Shown piece after piece: positions 15,156-23,200 of a DNA stretch of 51,870 bases. Under the pieces are notes generated by a model that was not told where the DNA came from, ran no database searches, and was given only the letters and a program-made list of their open reading frames with translations. Within the stretch, counting starts at the first letter, position 1. Each line of letters starts with the position of its first letter. Made by a program: the position numbers and the translations under genes. This DNA is from Rhodospirillaceae bacterium LM-1 (GTDB taxonomy: Bacteria; Pseudomonadota; Alphaproteobacteria; Rhodospirillales; WMHbin7): NCBI GenBank assembly GCA_902725215.1, contig CACUVI010000028.1, positions 1-51,870 on the forward strand, read 5' to 3'.

Positions 15156-15634
15156 TGATCCGCTTGGGTAACCGCGAGCCGGTCTGGCTCGATCTGGCCG
15201 AAGGGGTGCGGCTCAAGCTGCGCCCCATCACCACGCCCGCCTATGCCATGATCCAAGCCCAGGCCGAGCGTGTATTCGACGATTGGGCGGAACATCGTGC
15301 CGAAAATGAAGGGCTCGATCCTGCCGATCCATCGGTTCGCCGAGGGCTGATGCGCGCCCTGATGATCAAGGGCTTGGCTCTTTACGCCATCACCGAGTGG
15401 GAGGGCATTGAGGGCCCGGTCACGGATAACACCGTCGCCGGCTTCATCGACGAGAATCCCCTGCTGGCGGCTTTGTTCTATCACCGCTATCTGGCACCCC
15501 TGGAAGAGCGGACCGCCGAGGGAAACGCATTCGGGCCCGCGCCGCATGGCATTTCGGCGGCGGGCCGGGATATTGCAAAGCCTGCGACGGAAACTGTGGA
15601 ACAGCCTGCCCCTACCGCCAACACGAACCCCTGA
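15155..15634 (+). CDS. Tail assembly chaperone G
   Basis: A 159-residue protein starting at ATG 15155 in a TGATG overlap with the tail tube gene. It reads as a small beta N-terminal half (EPVWLDLAEGVRLKLRPIT) followed by helices (MRALMIKGLALYAITEWEGI), as in tail chaperones that coat the tape-measure protein during assembly. It ends in a disordered Pro/Ala tail. Ribosomes that slip at 15520-15526 make the longer GT product instead; that site and the extension are listed separately. Confidence 0.82.
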   Translation: MIRLGNREPVWLDLAEGVRLKLRPITTPAYAMIQAQAERVFDDWAEHRAENEGLDPADPSVRRGLMRALMIKGLALYAITEWEGIEGPVTDNTVAGFIDENPLLAALFYHRYLAPLEERTAEGNAFGPAPHGISAAGRDIAKPATETVEQPAPTANTNP

Positions 15635-15852
15635 CAGAGACCGGCTGGCAGGTCTGGGACATTCTGCTGCGCTGTGCCGGTCAGCTTCGCTTTGCGCCCG
15701 GCGGCGCGGTTCTCGGCATCGACATGGGCATCACCCTGAAGGTTGCCGAGGCGCTGGGCTATGACAGTGCCGCCGTCGCTGATCTGCTGCCCGAGGCCGA
15801 AGCCGGACTGCTCGAAGGTCTCGCCCGTCTGAAAAGTGAAGAAAGCACCTGA
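15155..15852 (+). CDS. Tail assembly chaperone GT, made by -1 ribosomal frameshift
   Basis: Slipping -1 at the heptamer G-GGA-AAC (15520-15526) joins 124 codons of G to 108 codons of the -1 frame, which is open to TGA 15852; total 232 residues. The -1 frame reads sensible protein with no start codon of its own near the join: HFGGGPGYCKACDGNCGTACP, then GWQVWDILLRCAGQLRF, GIDMGITLKVAEALGYD, and a helical end. Lambda uses GGGAAAG at the same place in the same pair of genes. Four Cys in the new segment suggest a small metal site. The extension's stop overlaps the tape-measure ATG. Confidence 0.82.
15520..15526 (+). promoter_or_regulatory. Programmed -1 frameshift site GGGAAAC
   Basis: The zero-frame codons are GAG GGA AAC, so the bases read G|GGA|AAC, the canonical X XXY YYZ phase. 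Slippage re-pairs the two tRNAs on GGG and AAA. The zero frame ends 106 bp later at 15634 while the -1 frame continues to the tape-measure gene. Confidence 0.8.
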
Positions 15853-18401
15853 TGGCTGAGAGAGCATTGACCATCCGTCTTGCCGTGCGCGACGGCGAGG
15901 TGGTTCGCCGCGCCCTGGTCCAACTGGGCGACGATGGCAGCAGGGCCCTGGCTCGCATCGAGCAGGCGTCCAGGCCTGCTTCCAAGGGCCTGCTGGCGCT
16001 GAATGAAGTCACCTATGCTGCACGGACGCATCTTGAGGGCTTTGCCGACAATCTGGGCGGCGTCGGTTCGGCCATGTTGCGCCTGGGTCCGGTTGGCTTG
16101 GCTGCCGGTGCGGCTCTGGGCGGCTTGTTCATGGCTCTGGGCACCGGTCTTCGTGAAATGGAAACCGCCCAGCAATCCTTCCTGCGCCTGGAAGCGGTGC
16201 TGAAGGCCACCGGCAACGCCTCGGGCCTCACCGGCCAGGAACTGAATAATCTCGCCGATGCCATGGAATCCTCCACCATGGCCACCGCAGAAGGGGTGAT
16301 GGACGCCTCCTCGGTGCTGGCCACCTTTCGCTCGGTGTCGGGCGATACCTTCGTGCGCGCCATCAAGGCGGCGCAGGATCTGTCGGCGGTGTTCGGCCAG
16401 GATTTGCGGTCCTCGGCGGTGCAATTGGGCAAGGCGCTGGAAGACCCGGTCGAGGGCATCACGGCCCTGAAGCGGGTCGGCGTCAGTTTCACCGCCAGCC
16501 AGAAAGACATGATCGCTGGCATGGTCGAGGCGGGCGATGTGGCGGGCGCCCAGGCCCTGATCCTGGCAACGCTGGAAAAACAAGTCGGCGGGGCGGGAGC
16601 GGCGGAAGCATCCGGCCTCACCGGCGCCGTCCATCACCTCAAATCCGCCTGGGGCAACCTGCTGGAGGAACTGGCGAGAACTCCTGCCGTGGGCGGCGTG
16701 GTCGAAACCACCCTGCGCGGAATCACCTCCACCCTTAACGACATCAAGGACTGGTTCAAGGGGCCGGATATCGGCCAACAGGTGGCCGAGAAGTCCCGCC
16801 AATTGGCCGATGTCGAACGAAAGATCGCCGAATACCAGGTCAGTGGGGCACCGCAGAAGCGCATCGACGAGTTGCGCCAGTCCGCCCAGTTCCTGAACCG
16901 CGAGATCGACGCGCTGATCGCCAGGGGGCGCGAGCAGGTTCAAGTCTTCGACGCGGGCAAGGACAAGGCCCGGGAAGGCCAACGCGAGGCAGAGCAGGAA
17001 CGCAACGCTGAGACCATCACGGCGCGCATCAAAGCGCTTGAAGCCGAGAAGGTGAAGGCGGCGGTGGATGCCGCCTCGAAAATCTCTGCCGTCAACGACC
17101 AGCTTGCCCGCGATATCGCCACTTCTGAAAAGAAGCGCGGCAAGCCCGGCATTGCTGACACCGATATCGAGCGCGAGATCGCCCTGCTGCGCGAGATCGC
17201 CACCCGCAAAATTGAAGCCGTCGAGAAGCCGATCCGCGAAGCCGCGACGCGGACCAGCTATCAGGCCCGCAAGGTCATCGATGACCTGGACCGCCAGCTT
17301 CATGCGGTCAACGATCCGCGAGGTGCTGCTGTCGATCAAGCGCTTTCGCGTCTGCCCGAGGGAGCCACGGAGGCCCAGCGAGCGGAAGTGGAACGGCTGG
17401 CCGGAGCCCTATATGCCCAGAAGCAGGCGATTGAGGAACTGAACAAGGAACTCGAAGCCGAATCCAAGCTGCGCGAGAAGGGCGCTGAGATCACCAGGCG
17501 CCATCGCAGTGCAGAGGAGGAATACCGCGACGTCCTGGCCGAACTGGACAATCTGCTGGCCAATGCCGCCGTCGATCAGGACACCTACGCCCGGGCGGTC
17601 GAGGAGGCTGAGCGGCGCAAGCTGGATGCCTCTCATGAATGGCGGGATGGCGCGGTGCGGGCCGTCCGCGATTATGTGGGCGAAGCCACTGATGCCGCCA
17701 AGACGGCCGAACAGGCCACCACCCGCTCGCTGCAAGCCAGCGAAGACGCTTTTGTCAAATGGGCCAGAACCGGCAAGCTGGCTGCGGGCGATTTATTCAA
17801 CACCATCACGGAAGAGGCGCTTCGGGCGGCTTATCGCATGTCGGCGGCCAAGCAGTTCGGCGGTATCCTGGAAGGTCTGTTCTCCTCCATCGGTTCCGGC
17901 ATCTCGGATTGGTTTGGTGGTGGCAATGGCGGCACCTCGGCGCCCGCCGATCCCGGCCTGATCCTCGAAGCCCATTCCGGCGGCGTGGTGGGGCACGATT
18001 CGCTGAGGCCGCGTTCCGTCGATCCGACCTTGTTCCGCGAGGCGGAACGCTTCCATGGCGGCGGCATGGTCGGTTTGCGCTCCGGCGAGGTGCCCATCGT
18101 GGCCCTGCGCGGTGAGGAGGTGCTGAACAGGGACGATCCCAGGCACCGGTTCAATCTCAGCGGCGGTTCGCAGGGCGGCAATGGCGTCACCGTAGTTGTT
18201 CAGCCCACCATCACGAATTCCGCGCCTAACACCCAGGCCCGCACCGAGACCCGCCGTGGCCCGGCGGGCGAGGTGATGATCGACGTCTTTGTCGAGCAGA
18301 TGGAAATGATGATGGGCCGCAAGATCGGGCGTGGCGAAGGACTGGCGCCGACGCTCGAACGCCGCTATGGGCTCAACCCGGCGGCGGGGGCGTACAGGTA
18401 G
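15852..18401 (+). CDS. Tail tape-measure protein
   Basis: An 849-residue protein in a TGATG overlap with the GT extension. The N-terminal 280 residues match lambda-type tape measures: hydrophobic GLAAGAALGGLFMALGTGL at about 78, then ATGNASGLTGQELNNLADAM, GKALEDPVEGITALKRVGVSFT and HHLKSAWGNLLEELA. Residues 300-610 are long charged helices and coiled coil. The C-terminal part (about 620-849) has WARTGKLAAGDLFNTITEEALRAA, LFSSIGSGISDWFGG and a Gly-rich region as in the lambda H C-terminal domain. It sets tail length and is thought to pass into the cell with the DNA. Confidence 0.93.
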   Translation: MAERALTIRLAVRDGEVVRRALVQLGDDGSRALARIEQASRPASKGLLALNEVTYAARTHLEGFADNLGGVGSAMLRLGPVGLAAGAALGGLFMALGTGLREMETAQQSFLRLEAVLKATGNASGLTGQELNNLADAMESSTMATAEGVMDASSVLATFRSVSGDTFVRAIKAAQDLSAVFGQDLRSSAVQLGKALEDPVEGITALKRVGVSFTASQKDMIAGMVEAGDVAGAQALILATLEKQVGGAGAAEASGLTGAVHHLKSAWGNLLEELARTPAVGGVVETTLRGITSTLNDIKDWFKGPDIGQQVAEKSRQLADVERKIAEYQVSGAPQKRIDELRQSAQFLNREIDALIARGREQVQVFDAGKDKAREGQREAEQERNAETITARIKALEAEKVKAAVDAASKISAVNDQLARDIATSEKKRGKPGIADTDIEREIALLREIATRKIEAVEKPIREAATRTSYQARKVIDDLDRQLHAVNDPRGAAVDQALSRLPEGATEAQRAEVERLAGALYAQKQAIEELNKELEAESKLREKGAEITRRHRSAEEEYRDVLAELDNLLANAAVDQDTYARAVEEAERRKLDASHEWRDGAVRAVRDYVGEATDAAKTAEQATTRSLQASEDAFVKWARTGKLAAGDLFNTITEEALRAAYRMSAAKQFGGILEGLFSSIGSGISDWFGGGNGGTSAPADPGLILEAHSGGVVGHDSLRPRSVDPTLFREAERFHGGGMVGLRSGEVPIVALRGEEVLNRDDPRHRFNLSGGSQGGNGVTVVVQPTITNSAPNTQARTETRRGPAGEVMIDVFVEQMEMMMGRKIGRGEGLAPTLERRYGLNPAAGAYR

Positions 18402-18423
18402 GAATGAGTCGTGAGACTCATGC

Positions 18424-19317
18424 CTATAGTGGCAGCACAAAAAGCTGTCGACCTAGGTCAAATTCGACTTGGCAGTCCTTGATGACGGCAAATGCTTTTG
18501 TGCCACGCTGCTCCAAATAGACGGCAACAGGAGGTGACAACTTAGCTGAGCTAATCATGGAGGTAAGATGACTCTTGAGTTCACGCTCAATATCGTTGCA
18601 CTTCCTTTTAATGCATGCAACCTTACGAGCGGCTTTTGTACTCTCGCCATTCATTGTGACCCCACCACCTAGTCCGACGTGAATTGTACCATCTGGTCGT
18701 TGTGTAATCGCGTTCACGCCAACCTTCCGCAAACCCGCCACATCTTCGTCTGTATAATTATGGGAGAGAGCTTGGATTTCCATACCGGATACGCTGCTTA
18801 GAGAAGACGAAACAATCTCTTTTGGCCAAGTTGCATGGATCAAATCGAGCAAGGAGGTCTTTGACCAAGTTTCATGCGCGTAGCACCCAAGGCTATAGAA
18901 ATCATTATCCTTAACTAAGGCAAACAACAACAGGTCAGTACGCCCTATGAAATTTGGATTAGTCGGATGTGGTGCTGTTCCAAGGTGAAAATGCTGGATG
19001 CCAAAGTCGTTTAACATGCCGTCATCATAGTCTGCCTTCTCCAGCTTGGTGCTTTGGTGGGGACGCAAGTCGCCCCCGTCCTCGACCTTCTTTAGGAAAG
19101 TTTGTTCGCCCTCAATAAGTTCAATAGGTATCGAATAACTGGCCTTGTGAACCTTCCGTGGCCGTTGTTCAACGCGCCGGTGTCGAACATTGGCATATGC
19201 CCGAATAATATTCTCAGCAGGATCAGGCGGTCTTGTGTAACCCGCTGCTTGCAATTCACTGGCGCATCGATCCGCGAAGTCCATAAAGAGATCGATTGTA
19301 ATATCGGAATTCATCAT
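18424..19317 (-). CDS. Unknown antisense moron protein, 297 aa
   Basis: Starts at ATG 19317 or 19314; AAGGGGAACC lies directly upstream on the minus strand. I do not recognise the family with certainty. Visible features are an N-terminal helical part, a central conserved-looking block NDFGIQHFHLGT, then GRTDLLLFALVKDNDFYSLGCYAHETWS and LLDLIHATWPKEI, and a basic Cys-containing helix KVACIKRKCNDIERELKSH near the C-terminus. The HFHL plus strand-rich centre recalls small toxin or nuclease-like folds but no catalytic set can be named. It is visibly more AT-rich than the surrounding tail genes and interrupts the tape-measure/M-like junction. An accessory phage-exclusion function is plausible. Confidence 0.8.
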   Translation of the reverse strand: MMNSDITIDLFMDFADRCASELQAAGYTRPPDPAENIIRAYANVRHRRVEQRPRKVHKASYSIPIELIEGEQTFLKKVEDGGDLRPHQSTKLEKADYDDGMLNDFGIQHFHLGTAPHPTNPNFIGRTDLLLFALVKDNDFYSLGCYAHETWSKTSLLDLIHATWPKEIVSSSLSSVSGMEIQALSHNYTDEDVAGLRKVGVNAITQRPDGTIHVGLGGGVTMNGESTKAARKVACIKRKCNDIERELKSHLTSMISSAKLSPPVAVYLEQRGTKAFAVIKDCQVEFDLGRQLFVLPL

Positions 19318-19396
19318 GGTTCCCCTTGGCCACATGGGCAGACAGTAGTTTCAGACTGCGCAACCATGATATCCACGATTCTATAAAAGGAAAATA

Positions 19397-19876
19397 ATGC
19401 CCTTGTCCTGGCCCACCACACTACCACTGCCCACCGTGCAGAGCTACGGAATCCGTCCCGGCGAGGCGATCCTGCGCACCGAGATGGAGGCTGGCCCAGC
19501 CAGGCAGAGGAAACGCTTCACCCAGGTACCGACGCGCATTGCCGTGCGCTGGCTGATGAAGCGGGAACAATTCGCCCTGTTCGAGGCATGGTATCGCTGG
19601 CAGGCCAAGGAGGGCGGCGAATGGTTTGAGATTCCGCTGCTGGGTGGCCTTGGGCTTGTCACCCACGAGGCGCGTTTCACCCGCCAGTTCGACGCCAAAC
19701 TGGTGGGCGGCGTGCTTTGGGAGATCGCCTCGGAACTCGAAATCCGCGAGCGCCCGACGCTGTCCCAAGATGAACTTAACCTTGCCTTGGAAAGCGACCT
19801 CGCCCTGTTGTTCCGCGATACAGGCCACTTCCACGCCCTGATTCATACAAATCTTCCCGGCCCCCTTTCCTGGTAG
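19397..19876 (+). CDS. Minor tail protein, gpM-like
   Basis: A 159-residue protein with a strong AAAGGAAAATA ribosome-binding site. It starts WPTTLPLPTVQSYGIRPGEAILRTEMEAGPARQRKRFT, then KREQFALFEAWYRWQAKEGGEWFEIPLL and a strand-rich end. This resembles lambda gpM and related tail-tip adaptors in size, order and the FxxWYxW-type core. It would join the tape measure/tube end to the tail tip. The antisense 297-residue gene separates it from the tape measure. Confidence 0.75.
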   Translation: MPLSWPTTLPLPTVQSYGIRPGEAILRTEMEAGPARQRKRFTQVPTRIAVRWLMKREQFALFEAWYRWQAKEGGEWFEIPLLGGLGLVTHEARFTRQFDAKLVGGVLWEIASELEIRERPTLSQDELNLALESDLALLFRDTGHFHALIHTNLPGPLSW

Positions 19877-19882
19877 CGCCCC

Positions 19883-21406
19883 ATGTCTTTGCAATCCGAT
19901 CTTCACGCCGCCGTCGCCCAGGTGACGGCGGACGGAACCAAGCTGCACCAGATCGTTCACGGCGATGCGTTGAGCACGGTCACCACCGAGGGCGGGCTGG
20001 TCAAAACACTGGCCAAGGCGATCGCCGACAGCGAGGCCAACATTGCCGCCAGCCGGGCCGAACTCGACCAGAAGCTGGCCGATGCCGCCGAAAGCGCAAG
20101 TACCGCCGCCGGTTTTGCCGACGCAGCCGGAACAAGCGCCAGCGATGCCGCCGCCCATGCTGCGAAGATCCCCGATCCGGCGTTTGCCAACGCCCATATG
20201 AGCGTCCGGGTGAATGGCGCCGGAACCGCCTATGAGTTCGCACTCGGCGGCGGCGATGTGGCCGGTCCGGCCAGTGCCACCGACAATGATCTGGTGCGCT
20301 TTGATGGTGCTTCCGGCAAACTTCTGAAAAGCGGCGGCAAGATTCAAGCAGCCGACATCGCATCCGGCGTGCTGGGAACAGCGGCGGCCCTTGACGCAGC
20401 TTCCGGTGGCACTGGCGGTCTTTTGCGCGCCGACGGCAATGGATCGGGGTTGACGGGGATTATTATAGCCGATCAAACCGCCCGCGATCAGATCGCGGCT
20501 TCCAATCTGCGCTTGCTTCTAGCGACCAATGTCTCTTCCGGCGCTTTGATCCAGGGCTATCAATGGGAATTCGCCAGCGACGAATGGGGGGCGTCAAGCG
20601 CAAATGAGACGCTTGCAACAACTGACCCGGCGCTTGTCTCAGGAACGGTGGGAACCGTCTATGGCACAGTCGGCGGTGGCGCCTATTGCTTTGATGGCGA
20701 TATCTCGACCACGAATTCTCCATGGAGCGGGAGCAACGGGAAAACCCTGGGCAAGGTCTGGGCAACTGGAAAACGGATATCCACGATACGGCTCAAAACG
20801 AAATCCGCCTTGTCAATCTGCGGCAATAACGGCTCCAGCTTCCAGGCCACCGTTTACGGCATTCCCGTCGGCGGCGGCACGCCGGTTCAGCTTGGAGACA
20901 CGGGTGTTGCTTCCCTGCCTGCTCTTTCGTCTTACGATATCACCGGTCTCGACAACGGCACGGTTTATGGGACCCATTACATTTTGTGGTCGAACCTGGG
21001 CAATGCGGAATTGTCTCTATCCGAGATGGAGTTTTACGAAATTCAATTTCCCACTCCGGGGTATTATTACAATTCGGGCGGCGTCAACATGACGCTTCTG
21101 CCGCCAAGTCCAGTTGCCATACCAAGCCCCCCTTCCTACATGGTCGCCTATTTCCTGTGGAAGGACGACAGCGGCAACGCGGTGCTGGGCACCGATCTGA
21201 CCGTCGAGCTGTCCCGTAACAACGGCGCCGAGTGGGGTGTGGCAACCGATCTTACAAATATTGCCGGTTTTGACGGGTCTTATTTGATCGTCAAGGCCCG
21301 GGCCAATGTCAGCGCCCAGCCCAGCGGGGCGGAAATGAAAGTGCGCATCAACACCCTCAACGGCAAGGTGCAGCGTATTGCCGCACCTGCCCTCTATGCG
21401 GAATGA
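19883..21406 (+). CDS. Tail fibre-like / receptor-binding candidate
   Basis: A 507-residue protein. Residues 1-105 are a helical Ala-rich segment (coiled coil, SEANIAASRAELDQKLADAAESASTAAGFADAAG in part). Residues 105-200 carry fibre-type repeats (SATDNDLVRFDGASGKLLKSGGKI, GTGGLLRADGNGSGLTGI). The middle (about 210-380) resembles a discoidin/jelly-roll beta domain (SEMEFYEIQF) and the end (about 400-507) is another beta domain. This is the build of phage fibres that bind cell-surface sugars. It lies between M- and L-type genes, earlier than the usual fibre position after J. Confidence 0.7.
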   Translation: MSLQSDLHAAVAQVTADGTKLHQIVHGDALSTVTTEGGLVKTLAKAIADSEANIAASRAELDQKLADAAESASTAAGFADAAGTSASDAAAHAAKIPDPAFANAHMSVRVNGAGTAYEFALGGGDVAGPASATDNDLVRFDGASGKLLKSGGKIQAADIASGVLGTAAALDAASGGTGGLLRADGNGSGLTGIIIADQTARDQIAASNLRLLLATNVSSGALIQGYQWEFASDEWGASSANETLATTDPALVSGTVGTVYGTVGGGAYCFDGDISTTNSPWSGSNGKTLGKVWATGKRISTIRLKTKSALSICGNNGSSFQATVYGIPVGGGTPVQLGDTGVASLPALSSYDITGLDNGTVYGTHYILWSNLGNAELSLSEMEFYEIQFPTPGYYYNSGGVNMTLLPPSPVAIPSPPSYMVAYFLWKDDSGNAVLGTDLTVELSRNNGAEWGVATDLTNIAGFDGSYLIVKARANVSAQPSGAEMKVRINTLNGKVQRIAAPALYAE

Positions 21407-21615
21407 CCAGCATGGAACAATGGCTGACCGATCTGCTGGCTCAATATCCGGATGACGGAAATTGGGCGAAACGGCGGCGCATGATCATCCTGGCCCGCTG
21501 GCCGGATGGGGCTGTCAGGGCCGCCGAACAGGATGCGCGCAACGGCAAGCCCGAAGCATTGAATTTGTACGACGCCGAAGTGGCTGCGATCAAATCGGCT
21601 ATTGCGAAAATCTGA
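21403..21615 (+). CDS. Small hypothetical phage tail-region protein, 70 aa
   Basis: Starts in an ATGA overlap with the fibre-like gene. Sequence MEQWLTDLLAQYPDDGNWAKRRRMIILARWPDG is helical and basic in the middle. Proteins of this size can act as fibre chaperones when coupled to a fibre gene, but I do not recognise it. The next gene starts 3 bp after its stop. Confidence 0.6.
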   Translation: MTSMEQWLTDLLAQYPDDGNWAKRRRMIILARWPDGAVRAAEQDARNGKPEALNLYDAEVAAIKSAIAKI

Positions 21616-21618
21616 TCC

Positions 21619-22242
21619 ATGCCCGATCCAACATTGAGCGCAGCCATCCGCGAGGCCTATGCCTCGGCACCGGCCGACGTCATCGTTCTGCACACCCTGG
21701 AAATCTGGCATCCGAGTTTTGTCGAGAACGGAGCGCCCAAGCCGATCCGCGTCGTGCGCAATTACGAGGACACGGCCACCTGGCTGAATCTAGGCGGGGC
21801 TGAGGTTCAGGCGGTGCTGGATGGGTTGAGCGCCGAGGCACGGCGCAAGGTGGGGCTGGTGGCCCGGATCGAAGCCGGGGCGGCGCGAGATTCTGGTCTG
21901 CTGGTTACCTTCACAGCACTCGGCTTCGAGATGGAACTGCCGCCGGTGGACACCATCCCAGTGCCCGAGATCGTGGTGACGCTGGATAATGTGGGGCGCG
22001 AAATCACCAAGCATCTTGATGCCGCCGCCGTCAGCCAACACAGCATCGAGGTCACCTACCGGCCCTATCTCTCGACCGACATCAATGGGCCGCAGATGGA
22101 CCCGCCGCTGACCATGACATTGTCCGAGGTCGAGGTGGACGTGTTTCGCGTCACCGGCCGCGCCCGCGTGCTCGACATCGGCAACAAATCTTTCCCCCGC
22201 GACATCTACACGATCAAGAAATATCCGGGGCTGAGGCGGTAA
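21619..22242 (+). CDS. DUF1833 family phage protein (L-like tail tip)
   Basis: A 207-residue protein with the DUF1833 pattern: LSAAIREAYASAPADVIVLHTLEIWHPSF near the start, IRVVRNYED, then a domain-spanning MELPPVDTIPVPEIVVTLDNVGREI and QHSIEVTYRPYLSTD, ending RVLDIGNKSFPRDIYTIKKYPGL. DUF1833 proteins occur beside NlpC/P60 and J-like genes in siphoviruses, where they take the gpL place in the distal tail. Order here agrees. Confidence 0.88.
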   Translation: MPDPTLSAAIREAYASAPADVIVLHTLEIWHPSFVENGAPKPIRVVRNYEDTATWLNLGGAEVQAVLDGLSAEARRKVGLVARIEAGAARDSGLLVTFTALGFEMELPPVDTIPVPEIVVTLDNVGREITKHLDAAAVSQHSIEVTYRPYLSTDINGPQMDPPLTMTLSEVEVDVFRVTGRARVLDIGNKSFPRDIYTIKKYPGLRR

Positions 22243-22279
22243 GACACTGTAGAATCTGTGTTGCGTTTGACAATACCCT

Positions 22280-23143
22280 CTAGCGCCGACGTAATCTTGT
22301 CATGACTTCCAGCCACGTGGACTGGAGTCTGTCATAGGTTATCCCCTGGACGATTTCGTGGTTATGGGGGTGTCTTTGCGCATTAAAGCGCTGCAAAATA
22401 TTTTGTTCCATTTCGTATGCTTCAAACGCCGTATCCCAAAGATGGCTGAAGATAGGCACATAGCCAAGCCCTCCAAGCTCAGGCATTGCCGCCTGATTGA
22501 ATTGCCTTGCCCTTGACTTGAAATCGAAGGCCCAACCGATCTTATATGCTGCGACAGATGCTCCTTGAATTTCCATGGCATAAGTGAAGGCAGGAGCACG
22601 GCGCATGTGCATAATGCCTTGACGCGACGTAGCCGGAGCAGGTGACGCACGTCTTCTTGCAGCATCCAAACCATCCAATCGCGCTTGTGTTCTAACTGTC
22701 GGAGATAAGAGGCGTATTTCCTTCTTCCGGAGCCCCATGACTTTAGCGGCTTCTTGCTCGGTCAGAGGAACCAAACCCAGGGCAGCATCCATGCTGAACT
22801 GGCGGCCTGAAATTTCTTCAAGAAGAGGCCGTTCGAGCAATAGCCACGCGCATCGATTCAGTAGCCCATACGGCCATTTGTAGTTCCCATTCTCATCTAA
22901 ATCTTTTTGGCTCCGCTTCAGATCAAAGTCCATAGAAAGAACAGGCTCAGTTGTCGGCTCCATAATGCCCAGGAGCTTTCCCTGTTCCTGTTCATCCGTT
23001 GGGAAGTTTTTAGTGCCGACGAGAACAACCAGATCCCCAGGTTTCAGCATCTGTCGCGCCCGCTCTCGCCATCCTTCCATACTGAATTGAAGAGGGCCTA
23101 CTGGCTCACCAAACCCCCAGACCTTAGTCATGTAAATCATCAT
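22280..23143 (-). CDS. EVE/PUA-like domain fused to GIY-YIG nuclease domain
   Basis: A 287-residue protein (start ATG 23143; ATG 23140 and 23131 are alternatives). Residues 1-110 read as an EVE/PUA-like domain: VWGFGEP, GWRERARQMLKPGDLVVLVGTKNF, GKLLGIMEP, and later YKWPYGLLNRCAWLLLERPLL. EVE domains recognise modified bases. Residues 180-287 match GIY-YIG nucleases of the T5orf172/MUG113 type: FTYAMEI, AAYKIGWAFDFKSRARQFN with the conserved Lys-Ile-Gly and Arg, and EAYEMEQNILQRF with the metal-binding Glu candidate. Together this predicts restriction of DNA bearing modified bases. It is antisense between DUF1833 and the K-like gene. The EVE assignment is by eye. Confidence 0.65.
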   Translation of the reverse strand: MMIYMTKVWGFGEPVGPLQFSMEGWRERARQMLKPGDLVVLVGTKNFPTDEQEQGKLLGIMEPTTEPVLSMDFDLKRSQKDLDENGNYKWPYGLLNRCAWLLLERPLLEEISGRQFSMDAALGLVPLTEQEAAKVMGLRKKEIRLLSPTVRTQARLDGLDAARRRASPAPATSRQGIMHMRRAPAFTYAMEIQGASVAAYKIGWAFDFKSRARQFNQAAMPELGGLGYVPIFSHLWDTAFEAYEMEQNILQRFNAQRHPHNHEIVQGITYDRLQSTWLEVMTRLRRR

Positions 23144-23200
23144 GATTTCTCGTGGCTCGGTTTCGACGCTGTCTAAATTCAGACTAAGCCAAAGGCCGAA

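Noticed and set aside
15533-15539. GGGCCCG as an alternative slippery site
   Set aside because: Its phase is GGG|CCC|G in the zero frame, not X|XXY|YYZ; the GGGAAAC just upstream is in the right phase.
15759-17339. 526-codon minus-strand frame opposite the tape-measure gene
   Set aside because: Shadow of a long helical plus-strand gene; composition and lack of motifs argue against coding.
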